The translations under genes were made by a program, and so were the position numbers. 64,000 nt of DNA from Minwuiaceae bacterium (lineage in GTDB: Bacteria; Pseudomonadota; Alphaproteobacteria; Minwuiales; Minwuiaceae): contig JANQEE010000069.1 of assembly GCA_028278525.1 (NCBI GenBank), positions 124,001 to 188,000 on the forward strand. Direction: 5' to 3'. Position 1 is the stretch's first letter, and the number at the start of each line of letters is the position of its first letter. This document shows positions 8,965-18,368 of the stretch, piece after piece. The notes beneath the pieces are model-generated. The model was given only the letters and a program-made list of their open reading frames with translations. It searched no databases and was not told the origin of the DNA.

Positions 8965-9042
8965 TCATGTCCAAACCAGGAATACGGCGGCCACGGCCAT
9001 CGACAGCACGACGGCCAGCATCACAACATCTTGTCTTTTCAT
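8965..9042 (-). CDS. Possible 25-residue single-pass membrane peptide
   Basis: On the reverse strand ATG (9042) to TGA (8965) encodes 25 residues: a polar basic start MKRQD, then an unbroken hydrophobic stretch VVMLAVVLSMAVAAVFLVW, then Thr and stop. This is the profile of a small inner-membrane protein. GGTGA lies about 5 bases upstream of the ATG, a weak ribosome site. It sits in the 340-base interval between the hybrid kinase and the sulfotransferase and overlaps neither. Nothing recognisable by family. A chance frame of this length is easy to find, so confidence is modest; the composition is what argues for it. Confidence 0.35.
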   Translation of the reverse strand: MKRQDVVMLAVVLSMAVAAVFLVWT

Positions 9043-9257
9043 AAGTCACCAGACTTTTGCCAAGCAACGACGCGCGCCGTTTTCCGACCCCCAGGAGCTC
9101 CCCCGGCGGCAAAAGATGTGCGTTGGCCGGCCGGCACCCCATCGGGCGGCGACTGACTCGATGGTCTCCACTGCAACGATGGGCGCGCCAACAACCACCA
9201 TCGGCAGCGGATTACTCACCGTCTACACCAAGACTTAGGGTTGAACAACCGTTGCGC

Positions 9258-10415
9258 TCAGGCGGAGCGCAAAGCGGTTTCGGAGTGTTTGCCATTTCGC
9301 CCCAGCGACGACCGATTCGGTTGGTGCGGAGCGGCGAGAGAGTCCCCAGGAAAGCTGAAATCCTGGGCGTATAGCTGGCCGGGGCGGCTGTCCGCAACGA
9401 TATCCCGGACACGCGCGATGTCGTCGCGCGCCATGTCCTCGCGCCATCCGTTCGCCGTTCTCAGGGGATTTTTGTAGAGCGAATAGTAAGCCGTATCGTC
9501 GCGGCTGACGGTGCGGGAGATAAACGATTCGGTTTGCGCGGCCCAATCGAGCCCGGTGAAAGCAAACAGGCGCTTGGATTCGGCCATCGGGTCCGCGCAC
9601 AGATCCTCGTACCGCAGAGCCAGGCAGTTGCCGGCCGCCTCCGCATCCAACATGGCTTTCTCGTTGAACAGCAGCCACCGCCATGCCAAACGCTCGGCTG
9701 CGCTCAGATCGGTAAGCTTGCCAATCGTCAGGCCTCGGGCTCTCGCGGGTTCCGTCGACAGCAGCATTTCGAACATATGGTGGTCTTCGGCCGCCGGCGT
9801 TGCCGAAACGAACTTGGCCCCGGCCTCGCCTCGCAATGTCGATGCGATGTAACCGCAGGGATGGCGGACGATATGGACAATTCTGAAGTCGCGATTGAGC
9901 CGCGACAGCATGCCCAGCCGGCCGAGCGATTCGATCGATTTCCAAACCAGCCTGACATCGCGTTTTTCGCGTCCGGTCATCAGGTCCGGAACCGACAATT
10001 CGCCGAACAGATGCGAGCCAACCTTTGCGGCCCAAATCGCCTTCTGCCGAGCCTGATAGCGGAGCGGCCCAAGATAGTTTTTTCGAAACACGGGAAGCTT
10101 CGCGCTCACCTTGGTCGACCGCACATCGACCATTTCGTTGAGATACGCGACCAGCGCCATTGCGTAGCCGTCCAACTCATCGACCCCCGGCGCTAGCGGG
10201 ATGGCATCGGCCTTAACGGCCGTATCCGGCTCATGCCGGTACAGGGTGTCGGGGTGGCTGTCGAATATCTTGCCAAGCCAGGACGTACCCGACCGCGGCA
10301 ACCCGAAAACCAGGATCGCATCGCTCAGGACCGGGTCCAGCGCCGCGGCAACGGGGCGCAAAGACCTGTTCTTGCCGGCATCCAGAAAGACCGAAGCCGA
10401 ACTGACATCGCTCAT
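9258..10415 (-). CDS. PAPS-dependent sulfotransferase family protein
   Basis: A 385-aa sulfotransferase-fold protein. The 5'-phosphosulfate loop is AILVFGLPRSGTSWLGKIF and the 3'-phosphate segment is FRIVHIVRHPCGYIASTLRG, both in the normal order. It would transfer sulfate from PAPS to an alcohol or amine, possibly of a glycan or lipid. The C-terminus is a basic, low-complexity tail after YAQDFSFPG. It is transcribed away from the SnoaL-like gene with a 190-base gap, so it probably has its own promoter. The acceptor is unknown; bacterial members are often linked to surface polysaccharide. Confidence 0.83.
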   Translation of the reverse strand: MSDVSSASVFLDAGKNRSLRPVAAALDPVLSDAILVFGLPRSGTSWLGKIFDSHPDTLYRHEPDTAVKADAIPLAPGVDELDGYAMALVAYLNEMVDVRSTKVSAKLPVFRKNYLGPLRYQARQKAIWAAKVGSHLFGELSVPDLMTGREKRDVRLVWKSIESLGRLGMLSRLNRDFRIVHIVRHPCGYIASTLRGEAGAKFVSATPAAEDHHMFEMLLSTEPARARGLTIGKLTDLSAAERLAWRWLLFNEKAMLDAEAAGNCLALRYEDLCADPMAESKRLFAFTGLDWAAQTESFISRTVSRDDTAYYSLYKNPLRTANGWREDMARDDIARVRDIVADSRPGQLYAQDFSFPGDSLAAPHQPNRSSLGRNGKHSETALRSA

Positions 10416-10605
10416 CGCAAGATGCTCCGAAAGGGTCAGGGCGCGTCGGCCATTCAGCCAACAACGTTAGACTTGCGGCTTTCGGTTGCATGCCGATGAT
10501 GGAAATGTGAAAGATAAGTGAAATAAATGTTGCAGCTTGACTACAAGACAATACGCGGAACGGACAGGCGCCCATGCCACGGTGCATTCGGCGGGAAGCG
10601 CGGGT

Positions 10606-10980
10606 TTAGTCCGTAACCGGCGGCGCGCCGAAGAAGCCCACGATCCTGCTCAAACGGCCATCCTGGTCGAGCATGCCGAAATCGATGGATTCGGCGCCTT
10701 GCGAGCCGTCAGGCAGATCCAGCCGCCAATGAAACCGCAACAGACCGTGATGTTCGTCCGTGCCGGAGGTGAGAACGATCCGGGCGCCGGGCCGCTTCGC
10801 CTGTACCGCGCCGATGTGATCCGAAAGGGCCTGCCGCCCCGAAAGCTCGACCGTCGGGTCGACATAAACCCCGGCCTCCGCCCAGGCCATCTCCAGCAGC
10901 GCCAGCCGTTTGCCCTCGTCCGGTTCGTTCCAGGCATCGGCGTAGGTCCGCACGGTCTCACCGGGTTTCAATGCGCTCAT
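10606..10980 (-). CDS. SnoaL-like / NTF2-fold protein
   Basis: A 124-aa protein of the SnoaL/NTF2-like alpha+beta-barrel type: RTYADAWNEPDEGKRLALLE helix, then Y-V-D-P-T, then SGRQALSDHI and a C-terminal sheet ending SRIVGFFGAPP. The family includes isomerases, hydrolases and non-enzymatic binders, so no reaction can be named. It starts 13 bases after the methyltransferase stop on the same strand, so the two are likely co-transcribed. Confidence 0.75.
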   Translation of the reverse strand: MSALKPGETVRTYADAWNEPDEGKRLALLEMAWAEAGVYVDPTVELSGRQALSDHIGAVQAKRPGARIVLTSGTDEHHGLLRFHWRLDLPDGSQGAESIDFGMLDQDGRLSRIVGFFGAPPVTD

Positions 10981-10993
10981 TTCACGCCATCCA

Positions 10994-11686
10994 TCAATCG
11001 GTCACGGCCTTACATACCATGATCAGCGACAATGGCCGACTGTCGACCGGCGATTTCGGTTCGAGCAGATCCACCACCGTCAGACCGGCGGCCCGAATGG
11101 TGGCATGCCATGATTCGAGCGTTCTGAAAAACCAGGGCATCGGCTCCCATTCCTCGCCGTCGAATGCCGAAAAATCCTCGATCCGCCACCCGTCGCCGTA
11201 GGTTTCCGTCTGCGACAATGCCCAGGGGTGAAGCGTCTGGACGACGATGACACCGCCGCGAGCAAGCAGCGCCGCGACGGCGGCCAAAACCCGGTCTACC
11301 TGCTCGTCGAATAGCGCATAGTTGAAAACGGCGACGTCGAAACCACCGGCCAAGCGGGTCTGCCCGCCAATCAAATCGGCGTAGCTGGCGACTTCGTAGC
11401 TGTTATTGGGGTCGGCCGAGCGGGCGTCTTCGATCAATGAGGCGGAGCCGTCAATACCGAGCGCCGTGCAGTCGACGTCGCGGCAAAGCCGGCGGACCAA
11501 CCAGCCCTCGCCGCAGCCGACATCGAGCAACCGCCGCGGGTTTCGAGCGGCAATCGCCGCGACGACGGCCTCGTCGGTCCCGGCGCGCCGGCTGGGAATC
11601 AAACCGTCCCGGACGGTTCGGGTCCAGCGTGCAGCATTCCTGTCCCAGGCGCGATTCAGCATTGCTTCCCGATCCATCGCTCCCAT
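10994..11686 (-). CDS. Class I SAM-dependent methyltransferase
   Basis: A 230-aa protein with the SAM-binding motif I PRRLLDVGCGEGWLVRRL, acidic motif II ALGIDGSASLIEDAR, and FDVAVFNYALFDE as motif IV. HPWALSQTETYGDGWR and the WFFRTLESWHATIRAAGL segment are those of small-molecule class I methyltransferases of the Methyltransf_11/25 type. The ATG start is followed by a second Met at codon 4 that could equally be used. First gene of a two-gene unit with the SnoaL-like gene. Acceptor unknown. Confidence 0.82.
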   Translation of the reverse strand: MGAMDREAMLNRAWDRNAARWTRTVRDGLIPSRRAGTDEAVVAAIAARNPRRLLDVGCGEGWLVRRLCRDVDCTALGIDGSASLIEDARSADPNNSYEVASYADLIGGQTRLAGGFDVAVFNYALFDEQVDRVLAAVAALLARGGVIVVQTLHPWALSQTETYGDGWRIEDFSAFDGEEWEPMPWFFRTLESWHATIRAAGLTVVDLLEPKSPVDSRPLSLIMVCKAVTD

Positions 11687-11990
11687 CCTTCGACAATCGT
11701 TAAACCGGCCACAATATAGACGATGTCAGTATTTCATCTATATTCCGAGACAGCCTTGAACAATTGTTTACTCAGCGTGCGAAATATTTCTGTCACGTCC
11801 CGATGGTAGTTTGAGAACTTCGATTCGCTTACTGAGAACATTCATCCAGTATCGGGCAGATGGAAAGATGGAAGTTCACACCGCGCGATCACTCCTGCTG
11901 GTGGTAATACCGGCACGGAGAAAACAAACGCGATTCTCCGAGGTTTTGCGGCGCTGGCTGCCGCAATGGGCGCGCCCTGCCGACGCCGGT
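11687..11990. other. Intergenic interval (304 bases) between methyltransferase and MCP genes
   Basis: No convincing gene. The left part is the promoter side of the reverse-strand methyltransferase gene and is AT-rich around 11711-11780. It holds the inverted repeat listed separately. The right part is the 3' side of the MCP gene; no clear terminator hairpin with a T tract was seen. Confidence 0.5.
11713..11744. promoter_or_regulatory. Inverted repeat upstream of the methyltransferase gene
   Basis: AATATAGA at 11713-11720 and its complement TCTATATT at 11737-11744, arms separated by 16 bases. It lies about 30-60 bases upstream of the methyltransferase start, where an operator or a promoter-spanning site would be. 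The AT-rich arms stand out from the GC-rich surroundings. No regulator can be assigned. Confidence 0.35.
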
Positions 11991-13676
11991 CTACGCCGCG
12001 CGAAGTCGGGCTAGGAAAGTGTCGAGGGCGTCGCGCAGCGCCTGGGACTGACCTGAAAGCCTGTCCACCACACCGACGACCTGCGACGCAGCGGCGCTTG
12101 AGTTGGTTGCCGCCTCGCTTACACCGGTGATGTTGGCCGAGACCTCCCGGGTGCCGGTCGCCGCTTCCTGAACGTTGCGGGCGATCTCGGTCGTCGCGGC
12201 GGTCTGCCGTTCCATCGCCGTCGAGATGCTGGCCGTGACCTGATTGATCTCTTCCATCGCCGCAGCGACCGCCTGGATCGCGGTGACCGTCTCCTGGGTG
12301 ACCGTCTGCATCGCGCCGATCTGCTGACCGATTTCCTCGGTCGCCTTGGCGGTCTGGCTGGCCAGGGATTTGACCTCGCTGGCCACGACGGCGAAACCCT
12401 TGCCCGCGTCGCCGGCGCGCGCCGCCTCGATGGTCGCGTTGAGCGCCAGCAGATTGGTCTGCTCCGCGATGTCGTTGATCAGGCTGACCACCTCGCCGAT
12501 CTTCTGGGCGCCGTCGGCAAGGCCGTTGACCGTCACGTTGGTCTGCTGCGCCTGGTCGGTGGCGGCTTCCGCCACCTTGGTCGCCTGACCCACCTGGCGG
12601 CCGACCTCGTCGATCGACTGCGACAGTTCTTCCGCCGCGGCGGCGACCGCGGCGACATTGGCGGATGCCTCTTCGGACACGGAGGCGACGACGGTCGCCT
12701 GGGTGGTGGTCTCTTCCGCCGCCGCCGACATCGATTGCGCCGTGCCTTTCATTTCGCCCGCCGCGGTCGAGACGGTATCGGCCACACCCTTGAGGTTGAG
12801 CTCCAGATCGTCGGCCATTTTCAGCGTATTCCGGCGTTTCTCCTCCTCGGCGACGCGGGCCTGCTCGGCCTGCTCCCGCTTCAGTCGCGCCGCCTCGATC
12901 GCATTCTCCTTGAAGACCTCGACGGCGCGCGCCATCTCGCCAATCTCGTCCCGCGACGAAACGCCGGGAACCTCGATGGTCGTGTCGTCGCCCGCCAGGG
13001 CGGTCATCGCGACGGTCAGTTTCGACGCGCGGCTGGATACACTGCGGGCAATAAACAGTCCCGTGCCGCCGGCAGCGGCCAGCGCGGCCAAGCTGACGAT
13101 AAGGATGATCAGGTTCATCGTCGATTTGGCGCTGTCGAGATTGACCAATTCCGCCTTGGCCCGCTCTCTCTCCTGCGCGACCAGCACGACGATGTATTCG
13201 ATGGACTGCTTTTCAAGCTCGGTGAAACGACCGTGGAACAGCTCTTCCGCTTCCGCCTGACGATAGACCTCGGCGTACTCGAAGATCTCGCCGGAAACTG
13301 CCTGTACTTCGTTCAGGGTCTGCTCCAGGCCGCGCAAGGTCTCCTTGCGGGCCGCGGTGGCGCCCTTCTCGTAGCGGGCAAGCCCGTCTCGAATGAAAGT
13401 GAGCGTTTCCGCGGCAACCGCCCGGTAGAGTGTCAGTTTTTCGGTATCGTCGTCCGTGGTCGCACGCAGAACCACCGTCCGCAGGCGCTCAAAGCGAATC
13501 TCAATGGCCGAGACCGTGGCCAGCCCATCGACCCCGGCGGCGTACACCGCCCGCCCGGCCTTTTCCATTCGATCGGAGCCAACGAACGCGGTGATCAGCA
13601 GCGCGCCGATGCCGGCGGCGGCCAGGGCAACCATGAGATAGAGCTTCACCGATATGCTACGGGTATGGCGGGTCAT
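11991..13676 (-). CDS. Methyl-accepting chemotaxis protein with periplasmic sensor domain
   Basis: A 561-aa transmembrane chemoreceptor. TM1 at about 11-29 ([20 protein letters not shown]), a periplasmic four-helix-type region of about 150 residues rich in Glu/Ala helices, TM2 at about 187-208 ([20 protein letters not shown]), then HAMP ([20 protein letters not shown]) and a cytoplasmic signalling hairpin with the invariant tip [20 protein letters not shown] class sequence (here beginning DIAEQ). The C-terminus ends FLARLRAA without a CheR/CheB pentapeptide. Ligand unknown. Single gene, flanked by long gaps. Confidence 0.92.
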   Translation of the reverse strand: MTRHTRSISVKLYLMVALAAAGIGALLITAFVGSDRMEKAGRAVYAAGVDGLATVSAIEIRFERLRTVVLRATTDDDTEKLTLYRAVAAETLTFIRDGLARYEKGATAARKETLRGLEQTLNEVQAVSGEIFEYAEVYRQAEAEELFHGRFTELEKQSIEYIVVLVAQERERAKAELVNLDSAKSTMNLIILIVSLAALAAAGGTGLFIARSVSSRASKLTVAMTALAGDDTTIEVPGVSSRDEIGEMARAVEVFKENAIEAARLKREQAEQARVAEEEKRRNTLKMADDLELNLKGVADTVSTAAGEMKGTAQSMSAAAEETTTQATVVASVSEEASANVAAVAAAAEELSQSIDEVGRQVGQATKVAEAATDQAQQTNVTVNGLADGAQKIGEVVSLINDIAEQTNLLALNATIEAARAGDAGKGFAVVASEVKSLASQTAKATEEIGQQIGAMQTVTQETVTAIQAVAAAMEEINQVTASISTAMERQTAATTEIARNVQEAATGTREVSANITGVSEAATNSSAAASQVVGVVDRLSGQSQALRDALDTFLARLRAA

Positions 13677-14072
13677 CAGGGACTCCTACTACGTCCAACT
13701 TCAACAGCCGACGGTCGGTCCCCGTAGGGGCATACGCCCCTGCCGGACGGATCGTCGGCACCTGTAACCCTTCATCCCCATGCGAAACGGCCCGCGCAAA
13801 GGCCGAAACGGGCAAATAGACTAATTGGAATAGGTAGAATGTCTTTTGCACTGTTCGCGTATCCGGTTTTGGCGCATCCGCAGTTTCGATTCCGTTAAAT
13901 CGCTGCCGCAAACCGACCTTTCCCGCCGCCGCATCCGTGTTGCGATTATCGACAGGATCCACGAGTGCGGCTTCACGGACGCGGCCGAACGCATCGCCAG
14001 CGCCGACCACGGCGTGACGAGCTTTCGTTCCCATCTACGAGGCGACCGAGATCGACCGCCGCGACGTCCGTG
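13677..14072. other. Intergenic interval (396 bases) upstream of the MCP gene
   Basis: No gene is supported. Near the MCP start lies a short hairpin, AGGGGC-ATAC-GCCCCT at 13726-13741, within the probable 5' leader. Bases 13790-13900 are AT-richer and may hold the MCP promoter. A short forward frame at 13846-14076 looks like non-coding drift (see rejected items). Confidence 0.45.
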
Positions 14073-14711
14073 CTAGCCGAGCTGCGGCTGGGTCTTGGTC
14101 ATGCTGTCGCGCGTCTGCATCGCCTCCCACCAGCGGTGCAGGCCCGGCTTGTCGGCCAGGATCGGCGCCGCTTCCGGCGTTGCCGTGAAGTAGGCGAAGA
14201 TCGGCGCGGCATGCAGGTCGGCGAGGCTGAGCGCGTCGCCGGCGAGCCAGGCGTTGCCGCCGATCAGCGCTTCCAGGGCCGCCATCGCCTTGTCGACGTC
14301 GGGCAACGCCGCCGAAATCGCGGCCTCGTCCGACTGGCCGCCCAGCATCGGCTGGACCATGCGCTGGATCACCAACTGGCTGATCGTCGGGCCGTAGGCG
14401 TAGCTGTCCAGCACGGAGACGATCTGGGTCATCCGCGCCGCGCCACGGGCATCGGCCGGCTGCAGCGCCGGACCGTCGAACGCCATGTCGATATAGCGGG
14501 AAATCGCGCAGGCCTCGTAGAGCGCGAAGCCGTCATGTTCGAACGCCGGCACCTTGCCGAACGGATGACGCGCCACCTGCTCTTCCGGCATCTCGCCCTG
14601 CAGGAAATCGACCTCGACCAACTGGTGGGGAACGCCCTTCTCTTCCAACGCCAAGCGGGCGGTGCGAACGTAGGTGCTGTACGCGGGACCGTAGAGAATA
14701 GGATCGGCCAT
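14073..14711 (-). CDS. Glutathione S-transferase family protein
   Basis: A 212-aa GST. N-terminal thioredoxin-like half MADPILYGPAYSTYVRTARLALEEKG with the cis-Pro/ES-type segment HPFGKVPAFEHDGFALYEACAISRYID, then the all-helical half ending in a GDALSLADLHAAPIFAYF motif, where Asp is the N-capping residue typical of GSTs. The start ATG at 14711 has GGGGGT upstream; a 7-residue extension is less likely. The stop of the FAD-oxidase gene is 85 bases upstream in transcription, so this may be the last gene of the 21242-14073 operon. Function could be detoxification of an electrophilic intermediate. Confidence 0.87.
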   Translation of the reverse strand: MADPILYGPAYSTYVRTARLALEEKGVPHQLVEVDFLQGEMPEEQVARHPFGKVPAFEHDGFALYEACAISRYIDMAFDGPALQPADARGAARMTQIVSVLDSYAYGPTISQLVIQRMVQPMLGGQSDEAAISAALPDVDKAMAALEALIGGNAWLAGDALSLADLHAAPIFAYFTATPEAAPILADKPGLHRWWEAMQTRDSMTKTQPQLG

Positions 14712-14796
14712 AACCGTTACCCCCTGTTGCAACGGGCCCGGGATGGACCCGGTTCAACAGGATCGTAGACCCGGAACGACCGGCCGGCCAATCAAC

Positions 14797-16194
14797 TCAT
14801 GCGGAGGCGCCTGCCGCCGGGTAGAGGTGGGTGCGCTGCGGTTCGCCGGCGTAGTCGGGATTGTCCCACGCCAGCATTTTTCCGGGATTCATCAGGCCCT
14901 TCGGGTCGGCCTCGCGTTTGAAGGCTAACTGCACTTCGTCGACCATCTTCATACCGCCGCCTTCCAGGGTGTAGTCGTGCGGGTTGAAGATCGGGCAACC
15001 GTGGTCTTCGTGGTAGGCGATGATCTCGCGCAGGCGCTCCTCGGTCGAGTAGCGGACGATCTGCAGACCGAAGCAGGCGATGGTGCCGGCGAAGCGGACG
15101 AACTCCAGGTGCAGCGGCAGTTCGTCACCGAACTTTTCGTGCATGTGCTGCACCAAGTCGAGGTGGTTCGGCGGCGGGAACAGGGTTTGCAGGTAGGTGA
15201 TCGACTTGTCGACCTTGAGCGCCTGCAGGGTGGTGTGGTTCCAGGCGAATTCGTAGAGCGGGGTCTTGCCCTTCAGTTCTTCCGCCGTGCGGCGGTAGAT
15301 CATCTCGCCCGGCCATTCGCCGAGCAGGGCCTCGAACGGCTCCAGCGACTGTTCGGAGATCATCAGAAGCACGATGTGCTTGCCGTCGGGCAGGTGCGAT
15401 TTCAATGGCCGGAAATACTGCTGCGGCACCGGGGCGGCGATCGGGGTCACCAGCTTTTTCAGGATGCCGACTTCCTCCGAGAGCGCCTGCGAGAAACGGC
15501 AGGCGGTCATGAAGTCGTCGAAAGCGACCATGACGTCGGCCCAGGCCCAGGCGGTGGTGAGCGGCAGTTCGACCTCGGTAATCACGCCGTTGGTGCCGTA
15601 GGCGTGGTTGGCCTTCTGGATGTCGTCGCCGCGCAGTTCCAGGATGCGCGGCTCCGCCTCCATGGTGACCACGCGGAGACCGAGGACATTCCCCCGGTCG
15701 CGCAGCAGGCCCCAGGTGACCGAGCCGACGCCGGACGAGCCGCCGGCGACATAGCCGCCGATGGTGCCGGTCTTGCGGGTCGAGGGGTAGAAGCGAAGCT
15801 CCTGGCCGGACTGCTCGATCAGCGCGTCTTCCAGCGCGCCCATCTTGATGCCGGCTTCGCAGCGGACCGAGCCCGGCTTGATCCAGTCGATCCGGGTCAT
15901 GCCGGTGACATCGAGCACGACGCCGCGCTTTAGCGGCATCGCCTGGCCGTAATTGCCGGTGCCGCCGGCGCGGACGGTGACGGGAATATCGCGGGTGTAG
16001 CAAAGCCGGAGCGTTTGCACGACGTCGGCCTCGTTGCGCGCCAGCACCACCAGGTCGGCGGTCACGTCGTCCAACTGATCTTTAAGGATCGGGCTGTACC
16101 AGTAGAAATCGCGGCTCTTCTGGCGCACCTGCGCCGGGTCGGTGAGCACGGGCACGTCGCCCAGGTCGGCGATCAGTCCCTGCCAGTCGGTCAT
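14797..16194 (-). CDS. FAD-linked oxidase (GlcD/VAO-type)
   Basis: A 465-aa flavoprotein of the VAO/PCMH superfamily. The FAD-binding part contains VTVRAGGTGNYGQAMPLKRG, then RCEAGIKMGALEDALIEQ, then RKTGTIGGYVAGGSSGVGS (the pyrophosphate loop) and NHAYGTNGVITEVELPL. The C-terminal half lacks an obvious Fe-S binding Cys motif, so this is a stand-alone oxidase or dehydrogenase subunit. The ATG overlaps the upstream amidohydrolase stop by 4 bases (ATGA). In the operon it would oxidise a product of the amidohydrolase, perhaps a hydroxy or amino acid; inference only. Confidence 0.87.
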   Translation of the reverse strand: MTDWQGLIADLGDVPVLTDPAQVRQKSRDFYWYSPILKDQLDDVTADLVVLARNEADVVQTLRLCYTRDIPVTVRAGGTGNYGQAMPLKRGVVLDVTGMTRIDWIKPGSVRCEAGIKMGALEDALIEQSGQELRFYPSTRKTGTIGGYVAGGSSGVGSVTWGLLRDRGNVLGLRVVTMEAEPRILELRGDDIQKANHAYGTNGVITEVELPLTTAWAWADVMVAFDDFMTACRFSQALSEEVGILKKLVTPIAAPVPQQYFRPLKSHLPDGKHIVLLMISEQSLEPFEALLGEWPGEMIYRRTAEELKGKTPLYEFAWNHTTLQALKVDKSITYLQTLFPPPNHLDLVQHMHEKFGDELPLHLEFVRFAGTIACFGLQIVRYSTEERLREIIAYHEDHGCPIFNPHDYTLEGGGMKMVDEVQLAFKREADPKGLMNPGKMLAWDNPDYAGEPQRTHLYPAAGASA

Positions 16195-17510
16195 GTCTCG
16201 GCTCCGTAAACCAAATGGTCGAGTTCTTCGTAAGACGGCAGCGCCGTGTCGACGGCGCGGCCGGCGCGCAGCACGACGCGGTCGGGCTCGCGGCGCGACA
16301 GCAGTTCGCTGTAGCGGCGACCGCTGAAGCATACCAGATCGGCAGGCGCACCGGCGGCGACGCGGCCCGTTCCGTCGAGGCCCATGACCCCGGCCGGCGT
16401 CGCGGTGACGGCGCGCGGCCAGTCGCCATAGGGCCGGTCCAGATGGGCGATGCGCACGGCCTGGGTGAACACCTCCAGCATGTCGTGATCGCCGAAGCCG
16501 TAGAACGGATCGCGGCAATTGTCGCTGGCGACGGCGACGGGGATGCCCCGCTCCTTGAGTTCGTGCAGCAGGGTGACGCCGCGCGAGCGCGGGGTGCGGC
16601 CCGGCCGCCGGTCCTGGAGGTAGAGGTTGCACATCGGCAGGCTGACGATGGCGATGCCGGCCTCAGCCAGCAGGTCCAGAGTGCGGGCGACATCGTCTTC
16701 CGGCTGCATAGCCAGGCTGCAGCAATGGCCGGCGACGACGCGGCCCTGAAAGCCGTTCCGCAACGCCGCTTCGGCGATCAGGCGGAGCGAGCGGGCCGCC
16801 GGGTCCAGGCTCTCGTCGACATGGAAATCGAGGTCGAGGCCACGGTCGGCGGCGAGCCGGAAAACACGGTCGAGGCCTTCCTCCAGACCTGGCATCATGT
16901 AGGTGACGCCGCCGAGCATGCCGCCGCAGTCGGCCACCAGGTCAGCAAGCCGCTCGCCCGGCGGGCCGACGAAGTCGTCCATCACGCAGATGGTCGCCGC
17001 CTGCAATTCGATCCGCCCGGCCCATTCCTGCTTGATCTCGCGGAACAGCGGCCAGGTGATGCCGGCCTGGGATTCGTCGGTATCCAGATGGGTGCGGATC
17101 GCGGCGGTGCCGTGGGCGTAGGAGCAACGCAGGCCGAACTCGATGCGCGGGCGCAGGTCTTCCGCCGACCAATTGGCGGCGCGGTCGCGGCCGACCGTCG
17201 CCAGCGCCTGGTCGAAACTGCCGTCGGGGTTGGGCGCCCGCTCCCAGATATGGCCCTTGTCGAGATGGGTGTGCATGTCGACGAAGCAGGGCCAGACCAG
17301 GCCGCGGCGGAGATCGACCACCGCGCCCTCCGGTTCGGTCGCGCCCGCCGAGCGGACCGCGGCGATGCGGCCGTCAGCAATGTCGATATCGGCGAGAGCG
17401 ATGCCGTCATGGTCCGACGTTAGACCCGACGCGTCTTCCAGCAGGCAGACGGCCACGCCGACATTGGCGAGCCGGTAGCGGGCGGCGTCAACCGGCGGGG
17501 CGGCGACCAT
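16191..17510 (-). CDS. Cytosine-deaminase-like metal-dependent amidohydrolase
   Basis: A 439-aa TIM-barrel amidohydrolase. Metal and catalytic residues are in place: His80 and His82 in FVDMHTHLDKGHI, His230 and Glu233 in FHVDESLD, His262 in AGHCCSL, and Asp330 in VAVASDNCRDPF. HTHLDK, HVDE and ASDN are the signatures of the cytosine deaminase/atrazine-hydrolase subgroup rather than of dihydroorotases. It would deaminate or hydrolyse a ring C-N bond. The gene is 3 bases after the permease stop and overlaps the FAD oxidase by 4 bases. Transporter genes in the same operon suggest that its substrate is imported. Confidence 0.88.
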   Translation of the reverse strand: MVAAPPVDAARYRLANVGVAVCLLEDASGLTSDHDGIALADIDIADGRIAAVRSAGATEPEGAVVDLRRGLVWPCFVDMHTHLDKGHIWERAPNPDGSFDQALATVGRDRAANWSAEDLRPRIEFGLRCSYAHGTAAIRTHLDTDESQAGITWPLFREIKQEWAGRIELQAATICVMDDFVGPPGERLADLVADCGGMLGGVTYMMPGLEEGLDRVFRLAADRGLDLDFHVDESLDPAARSLRLIAEAALRNGFQGRVVAGHCCSLAMQPEDDVARTLDLLAEAGIAIVSLPMCNLYLQDRRPGRTPRSRGVTLLHELKERGIPVAVASDNCRDPFYGFGDHDMLEVFTQAVRIAHLDRPYGDWPRAVTATPAGVMGLDGTGRVAAGAPADLVCFSGRRYSELLSRREPDRVVLRAGRAVDTALPSYEELDHLVYGAET

Positions 17511-17513
17511 GGC

Positions 17514-18368
17514 TCAGTTCTCGCGCTTCATGGCACTCTCGTGCCACTTGCGCAGGACCATGTGCGACAGGAAGGTGAAGAACAGGAAGATCACGATCCC
17601 GGTGAGCGAGATCAGGATCAGGGAGGCGAACATGCGCGGTATGTTGAGCCGGTAGCCGGCCTCCAGAATGCGGTAGGCGAGGCCGGACTCGGTGCCCGCG
17701 GTGCCGGCGGCGAACTCGGCGACGATGGCGCCGATCAGGGCCAGGCCCCCGGCGATCTTCAGGCCGCCCAGGAAGTACGGCATGGCGGCGGGCAGCCGGA
17801 GGTGCCAGAGCAACTGCCAGCGGCTGGCGCCGTAGAGCTGGAACAGGTTGATCAGGTTGTGGTCGGCGCTGTTCAGGCCGAGCGTGGTGTTCGACAGGAT
17901 CGGGAAGAAGGCGACGATCCAGGCGCAGATCAACAGCGCGGCGTGGGTGCTATCCACATAGATAAGGATCAGCGGGGCGATGGCGACGATCGGCGTCACC
18001 TGCAGGATGACCGCGTAGGGGAAGAAGCTGAGTTCGATCCACTTCGACTGAGTAAACAGGATCGCGAGCGTGACACCGCCGGCGACCGCGACAGCGAGCG
18101 CCATCAAGGTGATCTGAATGGTGACCAGCAGCGACGGGTAGAGGGTGTGCCAATCGGCGATCAGGGTTTCGATCACCAGCAGCGGGCCCGGCAGGATGTA
18201 ATGCGGGATGTCGTTGATGCGGACGATCAGGTCCCAGGCGATCAGCGCCAGCACGCCGAAGGCGAGCGGCAGCAGCACGCGGGCGAGCCTCGCCGTCCGC
18301 TCGGCCTGGCCGGCCCCGGTCTGCGCGGCTTCGGTCCTCCGCTCGGTTTCGGTCACTGTCGCCGTCAT
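17514..18368 (-). CDS. ABC transporter permease (SsuC/TauC/ThiX type)
   Basis: A 284-aa inner-membrane permease with about six hydrophobic segments after a polar Glu/Thr/Arg-rich N-terminus (MTATVTETERR). The cytoplasmic coupling loop is LFQLYGASRWQLLWHLRLPA followed by MPYFLGGLKIAGGLALIGAI, the EAA-type motif of SsuC/TauC permeases. The ATG overlaps the ATPase stop by 4 bases; a long upstream in-frame extension runs through the ATPase gene and is rejected. It works with the ATPase and the binding protein at 19230-20276. Confidence 0.9.
   Translation of the reverse strand: MTATVTETERRTEAAQTGAGQAERTARLARVLLPLAFGVLALIAWDLIVRINDIPHYILPGPLLVIETLIADWHTLYPSLLVTIQITLMALAVAVAGGVTLAILFTQSKWIELSFFPYAVILQVTPIVAIAPLILIYVDSTHAALLICAWIVAFFPILSNTTLGLNSADHNLINLFQLYGASRWQLLWHLRLPAAMPYFLGGLKIAGGLALIGAIVAEFAAGTAGTESGLAYRILEAGYRLNIPRMFASLILISLTGIVIFLFFTFLSHMVLRKWHESAMKREN

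Noticed and set aside
13846..14076. Short forward frame in the gap between MCP and GST genes
   Set aside because: No ribosome site and no family similarity. A few segments look protein-like in shifting frames, which could be a decayed gene, but this cannot be supported.
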